From positions 26,445,501 through 26,509,500 of the forward strand of contig NC_092186.1 in the NCBI RefSeq assembly GCF_043641665.1: a stretch of DNA of 64,000 nucleotides, in the 5' to 3' direction. This stretch comes from Enoplosus armatus (taxonomy: Eukaryota > Chordata > Actinopteri > Centrarchiformes > Enoplosidae). Shown piece after piece: positions 32,192 through 43,635 of the stretch (position 1 is the first letter of the stretch; every line of letters begins with the position of its first letter). The translations under genes were made by a program, and so were the position numbers. The notes beneath the pieces are model-generated. The model did not search any database. It saw only the letters and a program-made list of their open reading frames with translations, and was not told where the DNA came from.

Positions 32192-34199
32192 TATAGTTTA
32201 TCATTAAGTGTAATGCAATCGTGACAATCATAGAAGAAAAACACATTTTTTAAATACATATATTAATATATAATATAAATAATATACAGTATATATTAAT
32301 AATTAACATCAGATTAGTGCAATACTAAACACTACATAATTAAAATGTTAACACTTGTTCTACATTTTCTAAAGCAGAATATGAAGCAGTAACCAGTCCA
32401 CCCGGACTTTTATCCCCAGAGTGAAGGCTGGGTGTAAAGAACCATGTGGAGCCCCGACACGCGCGTGTTTGCTGTGTGCCGAGTGAGTGTGATGGCTGCA
32501 TTTAGCAGGAGCAGGGTGATTATGGTGATGTATTACCAGGAGCTGTTATGGTTGGAGCTGACAGCTGAGGCCAAACATTTTCACACAGACTTGTCTGGGG
32601 GAAGTAGAGACGCTGTCAGGTTTGTTTAAGCTGAGGGAGCTTCGTCACACTCTTTCATAATCTCTCTCTGTCTTCATACCCCCCTCTGCTCTCTCTCTCT
32701 CTCTCTCTCTCTCGTTCTGTCTATGTTTTCCGTCTCTCCCTCCACTCTACCTCGACCTAGGTGGGCTGTGGAAACGGTTCTTCACCCCTGCTCCTCTCTT
32801 TTAATTTTTCTTCCCTTTCTTTCTCCTCTCTTTTCTTCCCATCTCAGGTGTAGACACATAATTACTGTATGGGCGCAAGTCAGTCTCCAGTTACCCCTAA
32901 TGTGCTGCCTTTTAACTGTGTCCAATCGTGTTTGTTTGCACTGTGCGTGTGTGTGTGTGTGTGTGTGCGTGCGTGTGTGCCCACATATACAGCTGTGTGT
33001 CTGGATGTATGTACATAATGTGAGTGTGTGTGTGTGTGTTGGGGTTGGGAAGTTATTGGCTTCCAGTGGCTGAGAGTGTGTTTCTTCTCCTCTCCTCTCT
33101 TTCTCTCTGAGCATCTAAATAATAATAAAAGCAGATGAAAGGGAAGAGGAAACCACAGACACACACACACAGACACACACACAGTCCCACACACAGAGTC
33201 AAGAAGCAGCTCCCTGAAATGAAAGACACACTTCTGGAACAAAGGACAGCAGATGCCTGAAAACAAAGAGTTGTGATTAGATAGATGCCTCTGATGTTGG
33301 GACACGTTAAAACTCCTGAGTTTGTGTCCAGAAATCACAGTGACGTCTGCTCGACTCAGCTATCAGCCAGGTGGGCTCCTACCTCAGATCTGTGGTCTAT
33401 TATGTGTGCGTTAGCTGTGGGGAACCCCCCCAACTTGGAACCCTTGGAATCTCTCACGAGATGTGGCTGAAAGCTCCTGAAAAACCAACTAAGTGGTCCT
33501 GGTGAAGAAACTGTTTTTGTGGAGCCTGGAAGTTGTATTAAGGTTTTTAACTCTCTCTCTATGTCACTCTCCACTCTTTCTCACTCACTTCTTCCCTCAG
33601 TATTCAGCTCATCATCATTGAGCTTAAAGTTTTGAAGCTGATTATACTGGTCTAGGGTCATTTGCCTTAGAACATTTCACATGATGAAAACAAGTGTGTG
33701 GATGTTTGTGCGGTTCTTTCCAAAGACACAAGTCATGCATCCACTAGTTTCATGTGGTCTTTAGAGTGCTCCACTGCCAAACAACCATCTGTTCATGTGA
33801 TATGAAATGAAATTATCCTTTCATTTTGGAATAATGCACTTCTCATGTTCATACTCATGCACATCAGCGCAGGCCAGGGCCACACACAGTAGGGTTATTG
33901 CCAAATATGATACTCCATTACTTTCTTTTGAGAATTGTCCTCCACGTGGTTGCAGTGAATGTTGAAATGTTCAAAACAGAAATCTTTTAGTTCGATCCAG
34001 CAACTTGCAGACTGATTTTATATGCAACCAGATGTTCGTCCAGTCATACATTCAGGATAATGTTGGAGTTATTGTATTTTCATCCACGCTAATGGCTAGC
34101 TTTAGGAATGTCAGTTGGTCAACCACTTGACTGGTCCAGACTAAAATAACTTGGCAGATGTTGGTAGATGTCGATGCTTTGCAGTTCAGATTCCTTAGG
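32192..34199. other. Non-coding stretch with several simple repeats
   Basis: It contains AT-rich sequence at 32250-32320, (CT)n at 32692-32713, (GT)n at 32944-32968 and 33020-33040, and (AC)n at 33160-33185. The frames at 32723-33338 are readings of these tracts. GAGATGTGGCTGAAAGCTCC at 33458 matches part of the motif at 43066. The plus frame at 32444-32629 has no domain. No gene is seen. Confidence 0.5.
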
Positions 34200-34400
34200 A
34201 TTTACGTGTGGACGATTCTACACCTCACGATTTCTGTGCAGCACCAATGGTCAGTGCCAGTGCAGGAAGTAGTGTGTCCTTTATGCATTGAGGCAGAAAG
34301 GTGGGATGTGTAGCACATTTACAGGACGCCAGAGTTCACATCAATTCATAGGCCTGCAAATGATGTTTGACTTTTTATAAACCACAATCTTCCCCTAACC
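34200..34400 (+). repeat. Dispersed repeat family D, uninterrupted copy
   Basis: GACGATTCTACACCTCACGA, CAGTGCCAGTGCAGGAAGTA and GTGTCCTTTATGCA run continuously here. The copy at 25575-26420 has the same blocks separated by 569 bp. The two copies are in the same orientation. Confidence 0.65.
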
Positions 34401-35064
34401 TTAACCACTACACTGTGGTTGTCTTGTTTTGTTTGGGGTTGTCTAGGGTTGTATTTTGTACAGACATTCAGGTAACCTTGTGATGTGATACCTAAAATGA
34501 ATGACATTCCTATCAGCCACAGCTGTATTTTTATGTGTTTAGTGCTAATAAAGCATGCTAACATGTTATGCTAAGATGTTGCGCATGGTAAACATTATGC
34601 CTGCTAAACATCAGCATGCTAACTTTGTCATTGTGAGCATGCCAGCATGGGTGTGGACTCTTTTGTGTGGCCCTATTTTAATCACACAAGTGCAATAACA
34701 CGGACAATGTGGCTGGCATCTCCAAGCGCATCTGCTATTTTGGTTCATATAGGTACATCAGCACAAAGTCCAAAAGATCTGGGTGAAGTGTAATATATAT
34801 GGGAGAGTGTGGTGATTAATAAATCAGCCAGTCACAACACTGGTTTCATCTCTCCAAAACAGCTGAGCCTGTGATCACAGTGACACATGATGACAACAGC
34901 CCAACAAATGAAGAAACTTCAGGCTTCTCCAGCAAATCATTTTGTTGTCTGGATGTTGCAAAACTACAGCTGGCAGATGGTGTGCGTGTTTTTTGTTTTT
35001 TAACAGTTCAACAATTAGTAGAATGACGATAGAAACAAATCATTTGAAAATATTGACCAAGCGC
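34401..35064. other. Non-coding stretch with ATGCTAAC-type repeat
   Basis: Bases 34545-34645 are built from variants of GCATGCTAACAT and GTGAGCATGC, which from memory is a frequent fish repeat. The rest is unremarkable. Confidence 0.4.
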
Positions 35065-35190
35065 CAAGCTGCTTGGCTGCATGGTCGCAACAGTTGCCGG
35101 TTCGATCCCACCCAGTGACCTTTGTGGTATGTCATACCCTTCTCTCTCATTGTTTCCTGTCTACCTCTTCACCTGTCACTATCAAATAAA
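35065..35190 (+). mobile_element. tRNA-derived SINE (second family), plus strand
   Basis: A box B match GGTTCGATCCC at 35099-35109 follows a degenerate head (CTTGGCTGCATGGTCGC). The body continues GTGACCTTTGTGGTATGTCA and a CT-rich stretch, and the element ends in TATCAAATAAAGGAAAGGAA, a typical A-rich 3' tail. Its body is unrelated to family S. Confidence 0.65.
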
Positions 35191-36046
35191 GGAAAGGAAA
35201 TATAATCACCCCTATTCATTTATAGACAAATGCAGACTGTTTTAAAGACGTTATTTTTTGATACTGATTTACACTCATCTACTAGCTGGGAAGTAATTAA
35301 TTAAATGTGTTAATTTATGTTTTAAGCATTATTCCATCATTCCTGCGCATTTACTCCAAGTATTTTGTTTGTTCTTGTTGACAAAAGCATCAGATTGGCA
35401 GCAGATTGACGTAAAGACCAGAAATAGACGTGGTTCTGGCATCAGATGTCTATTGCCAGGGCAAAGTCTAAGACCCGACAACTCACTTTGCGGCGGCCAC
35501 GAAAATAGGGCCCTAAATCTTGTCCTTATTGACAACAAATCCCATGAAAAAAAAAATAAAACCACCAATGTGATAGTCCATCTCTCTGTACTTTCTGATT
35601 TCCCTTCTCTGTGGCTCAAGCCCATAAGTCTACACAAAGTGTATTTATTCTGTTCTACTTCTACTCTAGTTAGTATTTCACACAGGAGGACGGTGTATGT
35701 GGGAATGAAAAAACTACAGTGTGTGTGTGTTCATGGTAGTAAAGGAACATGTCACCCAGTGTTTTTAGACAACAATGGCACAGAGGAATGAGACACATCA
35801 GGCTCTGGATATATATAGAAATGTGCGACAAATTCTATTATACGCGCGTTGTTGGATGAGCTGAAAACAAGCTGAAGCAGAGTGCTGATGCAGAGTGCTG
35901 TGTAATCTCACAGAGACTCTCCTCCTCAGACAGCCTCTGACATTATGAGACAGACTCAGGAGGCGGTTAAGTAGGGGGTGCCTTTCAGACGCTCCACTCA
36001 TTTTTTTCCCTCAAGACAGGAAGAGGAGGAGTGGGTAGAGAATGAG

Positions 36047-36048
<2 letters not shown>
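35191..36048. other. Non-coding stretch, no gene seen
   Basis: The 140-codon plus frame at 35369-35791 has no recognisable domain and no supporting splice structure. Confidence 0.45.

Positions 36049-36081
<33 letters not shown>
36049..36081. repeat. (TC)16 microsatellite
   Basis: Perfect CT repeat followed by about 40 further pyrimidine-rich bases. Confidence 0.93.
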
Positions 36082-36082
<1 letters not shown>

Positions 36083-36914
36083 TTATCTTACTCCTTCTCT
36101 CTCTCTTTCCCTCCCCCTCTCGGTCTTTGTCTGGGTAAAATGGATTTGTAGGTATTTCCCAACATTTGATGCTAGCTCTGGTCTGGATGATGTTAAATTG
36201 CGGCGCTTTGTCAGCAGGTCTCATCCTCTCTCTCCAGTGGGGCTCCAGGGGGCTTCAGGGATTACAGAATCCCAGACACCGACAGTCTGAGGTGAACCTC
36301 CTGAACATCGACAGGAAGGGGGAGCAGAGGTAGTGGGTAGTTTGTGTGCATGTGTGTGTGTAGGCCACTGCCACAGGGATATTTGGGATAATTAAAAGGA
36401 TGTGCCATGCTCAGATGGCTCTATCAGGAAGGGCAGTGCAGGTGTATCTGATCATAACCATATACGATGGTAACCACAGAAGTTAATATCTAATTCTAGT
36501 GTTGTAAAACATATTCACCTCCTCAGTGCATTGTGTTCTTATCTGCGTCCTGTGTTTTGTGTTTATAGGTCAACTAAAGAGAAGGTAAAAATAGAACATT
36601 CCTTAACACTGTAGGAAGCTTTCCAGATGTAAAGTTTCACTAAAACAACTCTCCGAATTAAAATGCAAGTGGGCAGAAAACTGTGGGGAAAAATTTGCTG
36701 TAGTTGACCAACCGTCATCGAATTGTAGATGTTCAAATTTCCTTTTTTTTTTTTTAGCACTTTAAGAGATAGGTTCACAGTTTTTCAAGTCTATCTTAAA
36801 ACATGTGTCCATATGAACATTGAAACCGTTTTTGCTTGCTGTAGTCATTCCTCCTGTTCATACTGACCAATGTGACTATTAAGAGATCCCTTCCTAAAGC
36901 TCTGCCATTGTACA
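36082..36914. other. Non-coding stretch, nothing recognised
   Basis: Short (TG)n near 36350 and a T run near 36744-36755. No gene. Confidence 0.45.
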
Positions 36915-37184
36915 TAAATGGTAAATGATCTCACTAATATAGCGCCTTTCAACCTTCACGGTTCCCAAAACACTTTACAGCTAAGTCTCATTCACCCATT
37001 CACTCACACATTCACACACCAATGGCGACCGAGCTGCCATGCAAGGTGCTGGTCTTCATAGGGAGCAACTTAGGGTTCAGTGTCTTGCTCAAGGACACTT
37101 CGACATGACGGGGATCGAACCCCCAACCCGCTCTAACCAGCTTTACCTCCCGTGCGACAGTGCTAACCACTGCGCCACCATGCG
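36915..37184 (-). mobile_element. tRNA-derived SINE (family S), nearly full length
   Basis: On the minus strand: box A in TGGCGCAGTGGTTAGC (37160-37177), box B GGGGTTCGATCCCC (37110-37124), the body with CTTGAGCAAGACACTGAACC, and a 3' end GGCGCTATATTAGTGAGATC reaching AAATGGTAAATG-type sequence at 36915. Together with 58673 it defines the family at about 250-270 bp. It was dependent on LINE enzymes for movement. Internal pol III boxes are nearly intact. Confidence 0.85.
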
Positions 37185-37233
37185 GTATTGTAAGTGATGG
37201 GGGGGCCGTATTGTAAGTGATGGGGGGGGGGGG
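37185..37233. repeat. Tandem duplication ending in G runs
   Basis: GTATTGTAAGTGATGGGGGG occurs twice in tandem, the second copy with a G run of about 13. It starts right at the end of the SINE. Confidence 0.85.
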
Positions 37234-38010
37234 CAAATTCACAGTCCTTGTTCTGTGCTACTTTGAGACTTCCAGCCTGAATTAGACAAATCAAAAAGTG
37301 GATATCTAATGTAGTTACAGTATAAAAGTATAAAGCATAAAATTCCCTCTTTGTTTCCCTGGACAGTATTTCCTTGCTGAGCTGCAAGCATGACATTTTG
37401 CAGTATAAAGATTGAAACTTATTAGACTTATTATAAAACACCTTGATTTAATTAACTCCTGAAGCCTCATTTTAGCTTTTAATAAACGTTAGAATATCAT
37501 TTCTCACAGGATTGGGACTGTGGATTTGGTCTTCCTTCACTTTCATTGCAAGCTCATTAGGAAAGGTTGCCAGAATGAATAGGAGGAACAATTACAGCAA
37601 GCAAAACCTGTCTAAGATTAGTCTAATAAGATAAGTCTAAGATTAAGAAGTGATTACTGGATCACCGTCACTGGTGGGAAGACAGATTTTAACCCCAAAT
37701 TGGTCATCAACATCTGATATGAGAATCTGGCTGAATTTCGGCAAGATCGGCCATAATTCACCTGATTAATTAACTAAACTTGGAGGATTAGATTAATTTC
37801 TGGCTTGTCAGAAACTATGGTCGGCTGTCTGCAGTGTAGTTTGCGCAGTAATCCCATTTCTCGCATGGCTGCTGTCAAAAGATTGTTGTGAGCTTGATTT
37901 AATATTATAGCAGCAATATTTGTGTGTATATTTGTCTGTAGTCTTAACTGAGACTGTGCTGATATAGAGATAAAACTGAGAACTGAAACTGACATTGTAG
38001 GACCACCTGT
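37234..38010. other. Non-coding stretch before nested LINEs
   Basis: No gene is recognised. The 5' boundary of the LINE that begins to be recognisable at 38011 may lie near here. Confidence 0.4.
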
Positions 38011-38098
38011 GAGGTCCCTCAGGGATCCATCTTGGGCCTACTTCTATTCTGTTTGTACAGGCTCACGCTTGGAAATATCATAAGGCAGTTTAACATTA
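38011..38098 (+). pseudogene. LINE reverse-transcriptase fragment, 5' piece of an interrupted copy
   Basis: From 38011 the frame reads EVPQGSILGLLLFCLYRLTL and then GNIIRQFNI. This contains motif B (V-P-Q-G-S) of the polymerase palm and the helix after it. The next expected motif, Y-A-D-D, is absent here and appears 580 bp later at about 38712, after an inserted LINE 3' end. Confidence 0.82.
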
Positions 38099-38379
38099 CT
38101 AACTATAACTTTATTTCTTCCCCGGAGTTTCTTTGTGCTTTGTCGACTCGTAGGTCGCTGTGGATCGTGGTCCTGGTACGCCTGGGTGCTGCTGTCGCCA
38201 TGGGCCTGCCTGACTCTCATCACTACAGTTATTATGTTTAGTCGTAGTTCTGTCACTATTAAAGCTCCTATTATTAATCTCAGCTAATATTACAGCTATT
38301 TCTACTGTTAGTGCTGCCATACATCTTTGCCTACCTATCTGTCTGTCTGTCTGTCTGTCTATCTGTGTCTCTATGTCTA

Positions 38380-38417
<38 letters not shown>

Positions 38418-38676
38418 TCTCCCTAAAACCCAACCGGTCAAAGCAGATGACCGCCCACCTAGAGTCTGGTTCTGCTCAAGGTTTCTGCCTCTTAAAAGGA
38501 AGTTTTTCCTTGCCACTGTCGCTAAAGTGCTTGCTCATGGTGGGAACTGTTGGGTCTCTGTAATAACATTATAAAGAGTCGGTCTAGACCTGCTCTATTT
38601 TGTAAAGTGTCATGAGATGACTTTGTTGTGATTTGGCGCTATATAAATAAAATTGAATTGAATTGAATTGAATTGA
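38099..38676 (+). mobile_element. LINE family A 3' end inserted in another LINE
   Basis: The end of the family A coding region is degenerate here. It is followed by (CTGT)n and (CT)n runs (38338-38420), CCTCTTAAAAGGAAGTTTTT, GCTCATGGTGGGAACTGTTG and the TATAAATAAAATTGAATTGA tail ending at 38676. It interrupts the polymerase gene of the LINE at 38011-39075. TTTAACATT occurs on both sides (38089-38097 and 38685-38693) and may mark the target duplication, although the right copy is a few bases beyond the tail. Frames such as 38311-38574 are spurious readings of the CT tract. Confidence 0.85.
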
Positions 38677-39075
38677 ACATCTCTTTTAACATTTTAACAA
38701 CATTTTTATGCTGATGACTCACAGCTGTACCTCTCACTAAAATCTCGAGATTCCCTACAGCCTCTCCTTGACTGTTTCGAGGAAATTACAGGCTGGATGG
38801 CAAGCAACTTCCTTCAGCTAAACAGTAACAAATCTGAAGTAATCATTTTTGGTCCTCTAACCCCAGAAGCCATCTCATCAGTATGCTACGCCACCTCAAC
38901 CCATATGTGAAGTCACATGCAAAAACCTAGATGTTATCTTTGATTCTGAGCTCTGTCTGTCGTTGGTAGGTTTTCTTTGTGTATTTTATTGTCCTTTTGT
39001 GTAGCACTTTGGTCAGCTTAATCTGTGTTTAAATGTGCTCTATAAATAAACTTTACTTACTTTACTTTACACATC
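38677..39075 (+). pseudogene. LINE reverse-transcriptase fragment, 3' piece, with its own 3' end
   Basis: FYADDSQLYLSLKSRDSL (motif C) at about 38709 continues with CFEEITGWMASNFLQLN and NKSEVIIFGPL, exactly what should follow 38011-38098. After SHAKNLDVIFDSELCL (near 38920) there is a deletion, and then the element's own 3' end CACTTTGGTCAGCTTAATCT with TATAAATAAACTTTACTTAC and (ACTTT)n. It is from a different subfamily than the inserted element, and it is older because it was the target. Confidence 0.85.
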
Positions 39076-40169
39076 TCCCAGCCATCTGTAGATTCATATT
39101 CAACTTAAACACTTTTGCGGATGCGGCCATCGCGTTTGAATAAAACTCTGGTGGAATTCCAATGGACAAAATTGATCTGTGGTTCTTTGTTTACATTCAG
39201 TGTGAGCACCCACATCTTGATCCGTCAATCAAACTGTACAGTGCGAGCATAAACTAGAAACTGAAAGCAATCAGTATAAAGTATTTAAATAATTTAAGAC
39301 AAGCAGACAAGGTATCCAAGATATCCAAGGTACTGTATCCTTGACACACACAGAATGCCTTGGAAGTAAGTTCAGGGAAAAAAGCAGTACATTTTAACTG
39401 GTAAGCAGTGTTTGTAAATCATTAAAATTGTTAAAAGTTAACAAAGGTTGCCATTTAAAAAAAAACATCTAAGAGCTAAGAATTATCAAATCTCTTTCCT
39501 TTTGTTGTAAGCACGTTTTGGAACACCAACATTTGCAATTAGGGGACAAGGTTATAGAAAGATCTGGAAGGATTTTAGACAAAGTTCCAAAAAAGCTATC
39601 TGTTGTTGTGGGCAAGACGTGACTGCATGTGACTGAGGTTGCCAGAAGAGTTGTGGCTTCTGTCACACTTGACATCAATATATTAGTACATTAAGATGTA
39701 GATGTATTGTATTTGTTATATTTTCTAAATGTCATTTAAAATCCTGAGGATCCTGAACTAGCTACAATAAACAGCCCATAGTATGTGAAACACCAAACAG
39801 CAGTCACTGAACAGTAAGTGCGAAACAAATCCGTGATACACACCTCATTGACTGTGGTGAACTTTATGGGCATACCATTGTGTTAGCAAACGTACTTGTA
39901 TGTGTAACCTAAAAAGAAAAAGTCATCTAGCAGCTATTTGCACCTGAGGGGAAAATCCTGTGCTGGAAGAACACAGTGATCCAGTTAAGGTGCCACGTCA
40001 ATTATTTTGTCCCAGGTGAAAATGCAGTACACACGAGTGGAGGAACTGCAGCCAACTACGAAGACAGAAACATGGGACAGCTGCCAATGACCTGTCAGCC
40101 AGTGTCAAGACGAATTACCCGAGTAGATGTTTTAGTAAAAAATGCACGGAGCCACAAACATCACTTGTG
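39076..40169. other. Non-coding stretch, no gene seen
   Basis: AT-rich; a minus frame at 39469-39678 has no domain. Confidence 0.45.
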
Positions 40170-40204
<35 letters not shown>

Positions 40205-40225
40205 CGAGAGAGACAGAGAGAGAGC
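40170..40225. repeat. (TG)n(AG)n compound microsatellite
   Basis: About ten TG units, then an AG/GAGA stretch with a few interruptions. Confidence 0.92.
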
Positions 40226-41151
40226 TACACACCTTGTTATATGATATAATTGTTGTGCTCCCTGAGGCTGATGTCCCACTCTGACCTATTCACACATATA
40301 ACTTAAATGCCATCAGACGCTTGAGTCAAAACATGTAATGAACACATGTAATTATGTTTATTAACCATCGCAACTACACTCGACTGTGACTGCACTCGGA
40401 AAAGCTGACTTCTTTAAACAGATAGTGACTATTTATACAGGATTGAAACATGGCACATTCTGACACAGTGATGCCTGTTGGTGATATATCTGAATGAGTG
40501 AACGTCAGTTTTACTCTGACCTTGAATTAAACTATTTTGAATATGAGGCTCCATCTCTAGGGCTGATAATCACCCCTTTCTCCTAAAAAGCTGATTAGAA
40601 ACCTGTTAAGCAGTGTCACATGACCAATAAATCAGATTTGTCCAGCTGGAATTCAGGTTTCAGATATTAAATTACTACAGAAGACAACAGGAAGCCAGTT
40701 ATGTAATTGCATGTAAATGCAATACATATACATTTCCTACTATGTTTTTGGCCAACCAACTGTTGATTTATGGAATAGCATGAAAATGTCAACATATGCT
40801 TGTGCATGTGCATGCTTGTGTTCATGCCACCAGAGGAAAAGATACAAACAAAACAAAGACCCGCTCATCAAAACATTGCTCCAAAGACCCACTAGTGGTC
40901 AAAACTCCAAAGGGTACCTTTAAAGTGGAACTACATTTAAATTAGTTTTTTTTTTTTATTACACATAATCACATAGATTGTTGTTGGCATATGATGTTAA
41001 TACAGGGGATATTTCCATCAAAGCATATTGTGAGTAAAAACTGCTTTTTCTGCTCAAAACAAAGAACACTTCTGTATCTTGTTGGATTTGAAAGTTTGGT
41101 TCGTGACAAAATAGGCAAGACTCCAAGGTCTATTACGTACGTTGACCCCCG
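40226..41151. other. Non-coding stretch, nothing recognised
   Basis: T run at about 40945-40956. The frames at 40717-41238 have no domain. Confidence 0.45.
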
Positions 41152-41236
41152 TCCTAGGGTAGAACAGGGCGGTTTGGAGGTTCTCTCCCCCGTCCACATG
41201 TCGAGGTGAACTTGAGCAAGACGCTGAACCCCCTCC
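41152..41236 (+). mobile_element. tRNA-derived SINE fragment (family S-like), plus strand
   Basis: GGAGGTTCTCTCCCC resembles a decayed box B. It is followed by GTCCACATGTCGAGGTGAAC and TTGAGCAAGACGCTGAACCC, the body of family S in forward orientation. No box A and no 3' tail are seen. It is more diverged than the four minus-strand copies. Confidence 0.55.
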
Positions 41237-42261
41237 ACCTTCCAGACATCGGATTAGGAAGGTCTGTGTTCCACCACTTCACTAACTTTGAAACTGACGA
41301 TCCAACATTCAGGGTGAAGACTAAAGTAGTGAATATAAATGACTCATCAAACTCACAAAGAAACAAATAGTTGACTGTTCTTTTTACTCCTTTATCTGTC
41401 TAATTTGAGTAATACTCAAAGTTCTCCAGATCAAACAAAATATAAATAGGACCACACAAAGGTGATTTTTAGTTACTGATTTTAGAGTTTAATTCCACAG
41501 TATTGGTTGAGAAGGGTTCATTTGATCCATCCAGTACTTTTATATTGTGAGGTACAATGAACACTGTAGTCTGTATGGGGCCAATAGCAGGGCTTGTAGG
41601 TTTGCTCTATTGCAGATCTGCCTCTAAAACATCTTTGGTGGCTTTACGGATGTCAGTTACGTCAGCTTCAGAGCAGTGATTTAGTATTGCAATCCTGTAA
41701 AGTTTTCTCAGACTTGACAATGCTCCTTCAGAGCCACAGAACAGATATTATACACCTGTTTTTACAGGCTAAGTGTACTCCCCTTGACCAGTAAAATTAC
41801 TTTTGTGTTAGCCAGGTGTAGCTGTGGCAGGATAAAAAGCCACAGAAGCTGCCAGGTATGTTATCAACATCAGCCTGCTTAATATCTGTAACTGTCCTCT
41901 TCGGATAGTTAGGTTTCTTGCTCAGTTGCACTGTAGAAAGCACAATTTCGTGTTTTTGAAAGGGATCCACTCTGATCGCTCAGATGCTATATGTGGATAA
42001 CACGTGGCCTTTAAAAGAAGGTCCTTTCTGGCTCCCAGAATGCCTCACTACAAATTGCAAGAACTTTAATTTGTATCACAGAATTTAAGCAACAGATGTG
42101 GGTCGTGTGTGTGTGTGAGTGTGTGTGTGTGTACATGTTTAAAAGTGTATGTCACGTTAAAACCCACCTGTGTTCCCAGGGAAGTGAGTTTTTGCTGATA
42201 AATTGAAAACTGTCCAATCCTCTTTATTTTGTTTTTCTTTCCCTCTCACTCATGTTGATAC
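41237..42261. other. Non-coding stretch, no gene seen
   Basis: Short (TG)n near 42105-42132. Nothing else recognised. Confidence 0.45.
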
Positions 42262-42385
42262 TGGCTCAGGAGGGAGGACAGGGAAGAAGAGATGTGTATA
42301 ATGGTGGAGAGAGAGGGGGAGACAGATGTAGGGAGGAGGAGAGCAGGAGGAAAATGGGAAAGTGACAAAGAGAGACACAAAAACA
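42262..42385. repeat. Purine-rich (GA) low-complexity tract
   Basis: Mostly A and G on the plus strand with GGAGGAGGAGAGCAGGAGGA-type sequence. It gives the Ser/Leu-rich minus frame at 42246-42524, which is spurious. Confidence 0.75.
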
Positions 42386-43051
42386 AATTATGCAGGATAT
42401 AAGAAAATGAGAGGAAGAGCCTTGGCAAACCAAAGAGTGGAAGAAAAGACAAACACAAAGTTATTACTACAACTGATGCAGTTGAAGTTACACTGCAAGA
42501 CTGACTCCTCCATTTTACGGTCATGTCCAGTTTAAATAACTGTTTGAATTAGCTAGCTAGGAAAATTTATTTACAGTTCCTTTGGTTTCTGATAATGTAA
42601 AATGTAAAAAGTCATTTTCTTTTATAATTTGATTCAGCACTCTGCATATTGTTATTAAATTTAATAAAAAATACATGTATAATATGAAATGTTATCATCA
42701 TCATCGTCATTAGCATCATTCTTCTTTTCATAATAAACAGAGTTGGAGTTCATTTTTATTTGATTTATTTGAAATGTATTTATTTTATTTCATTTTTTCC
42801 CAATGATACTTTTATTTCATGTCACTTTTCACGTGTGTTGTCGCCACCCCCTCCCCCTTTCAACCAATCACATGCCCCCTGCCTCTCTTCACCAAGCTCA
42901 ACAACTGCCAACAAAATATAGCCAGCTATAGTTTCTCTTAGCTAGAGCAAGAACAATGTCCAAGTGTTGTTTCTGAATCATCCACAACTGAAGTTCCGTA
43001 TTTCACCCATGTGATAACAACTAAAGCATGACAACTGACCAACGGCATCCA
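42386..43051. other. Non-coding stretch, nothing certain
   Basis: AT-rich at 42600-42830. A C-rich block at 42843-42900 leads towards the motif at 43052. Confidence 0.4.
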
Positions 43052-43085
43052 CTGAAGAAGACCATGAGATGTGGCTGAAAGCCAC
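43052..43085 (+). other. Hammerhead-ribozyme-like core motif
   Basis: CTGAAGA (43052-43058, fitting CUGANGA) is followed by a small hairpin: AG and CCA pair with TGG and CT, with one bulged A and a loop TGAGATG. Then comes GAAA at 43077-43080. This order is that of the hammerhead catalytic core. I could not find complementary arms for stems I and III on either side, so self-cleavage is doubtful. The hairpin's 3' half recurs at 33458. Penelope-like elements, present at 44.5 kb, are known carriers of such motifs. Confidence 0.25.
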
Positions 43086-43592
43086 CAACACAAGTAAATA
43101 GACTATGTGTTCCAAGGTCAAGAATGAATCTTCAAGCTCAACAAAGTTATTGTGTGTTCTGTTGCAGTCTTTTACATGTAGGGTTTCATGAACATTTCAA
43201 CCATTGTCTTTTGCCAAGATCCTGACAGCTGGTAAACAAAATAGTTCATGGCTCTTTGGACATATAACAGTGCCTAACTGCTATTGGCTATCTCAGATGA
43301 AAAGCAATCACAATTTTGAAGTAAGACCTGTGCTCAAGAGGTTAAGACACACGCTCTGATCTAAATGTTGACCAAGGAACCTCAGTACCACAAATTTAAA
43401 CACATGAATGGTCCCTGCATTTTACACTTTACAATAACTAATATTTTCAGAAACTGTTTCAGAAACATTGTACAATCCTTTTTAATGGTGTTAACTTGGG
43501 AGAGAGCCACACAAATAGTTGCTTTTCCATCCATAGCTTAAAGTGCACGGGAATATACCACAAATATATTAGGCATAAATGCATTTTATGCC

Positions 43593-43594
<2 letters not shown>
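43086..43594. other. Non-coding stretch, nothing recognised
   Basis: No gene or clear repeat. Confidence 0.45.

Positions 43595-43628
<34 letters not shown>
43595..43628. repeat. (GT)17 microsatellite
   Basis: Perfect GT tract, extended by TATGTGTGCG. Confidence 0.95.

Positions 43629-43635
<7 letters not shown>

Noticed and set aside
35369..35791. 140-codon plus-strand ORF
   Set aside because: No domain; it opens with a non-ATG codon (TTG) and overlaps another long frame on the opposite strand.
37110..37177. Possible tRNA gene on the minus strand (box A and box B)
   Set aside because: The boxes belong to a SINE head that does not fold as a full cloverleaf, and the same sequence is repeated at 19890 and 58673.
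38311..38574. Cys/Leu/Ser-rich frames, also at 63172-63647 and 31822-32061
   Set aside because: They are readings of the (CTGT)n/(CT)n tract and 3' end of LINE family A, which is untranslated.
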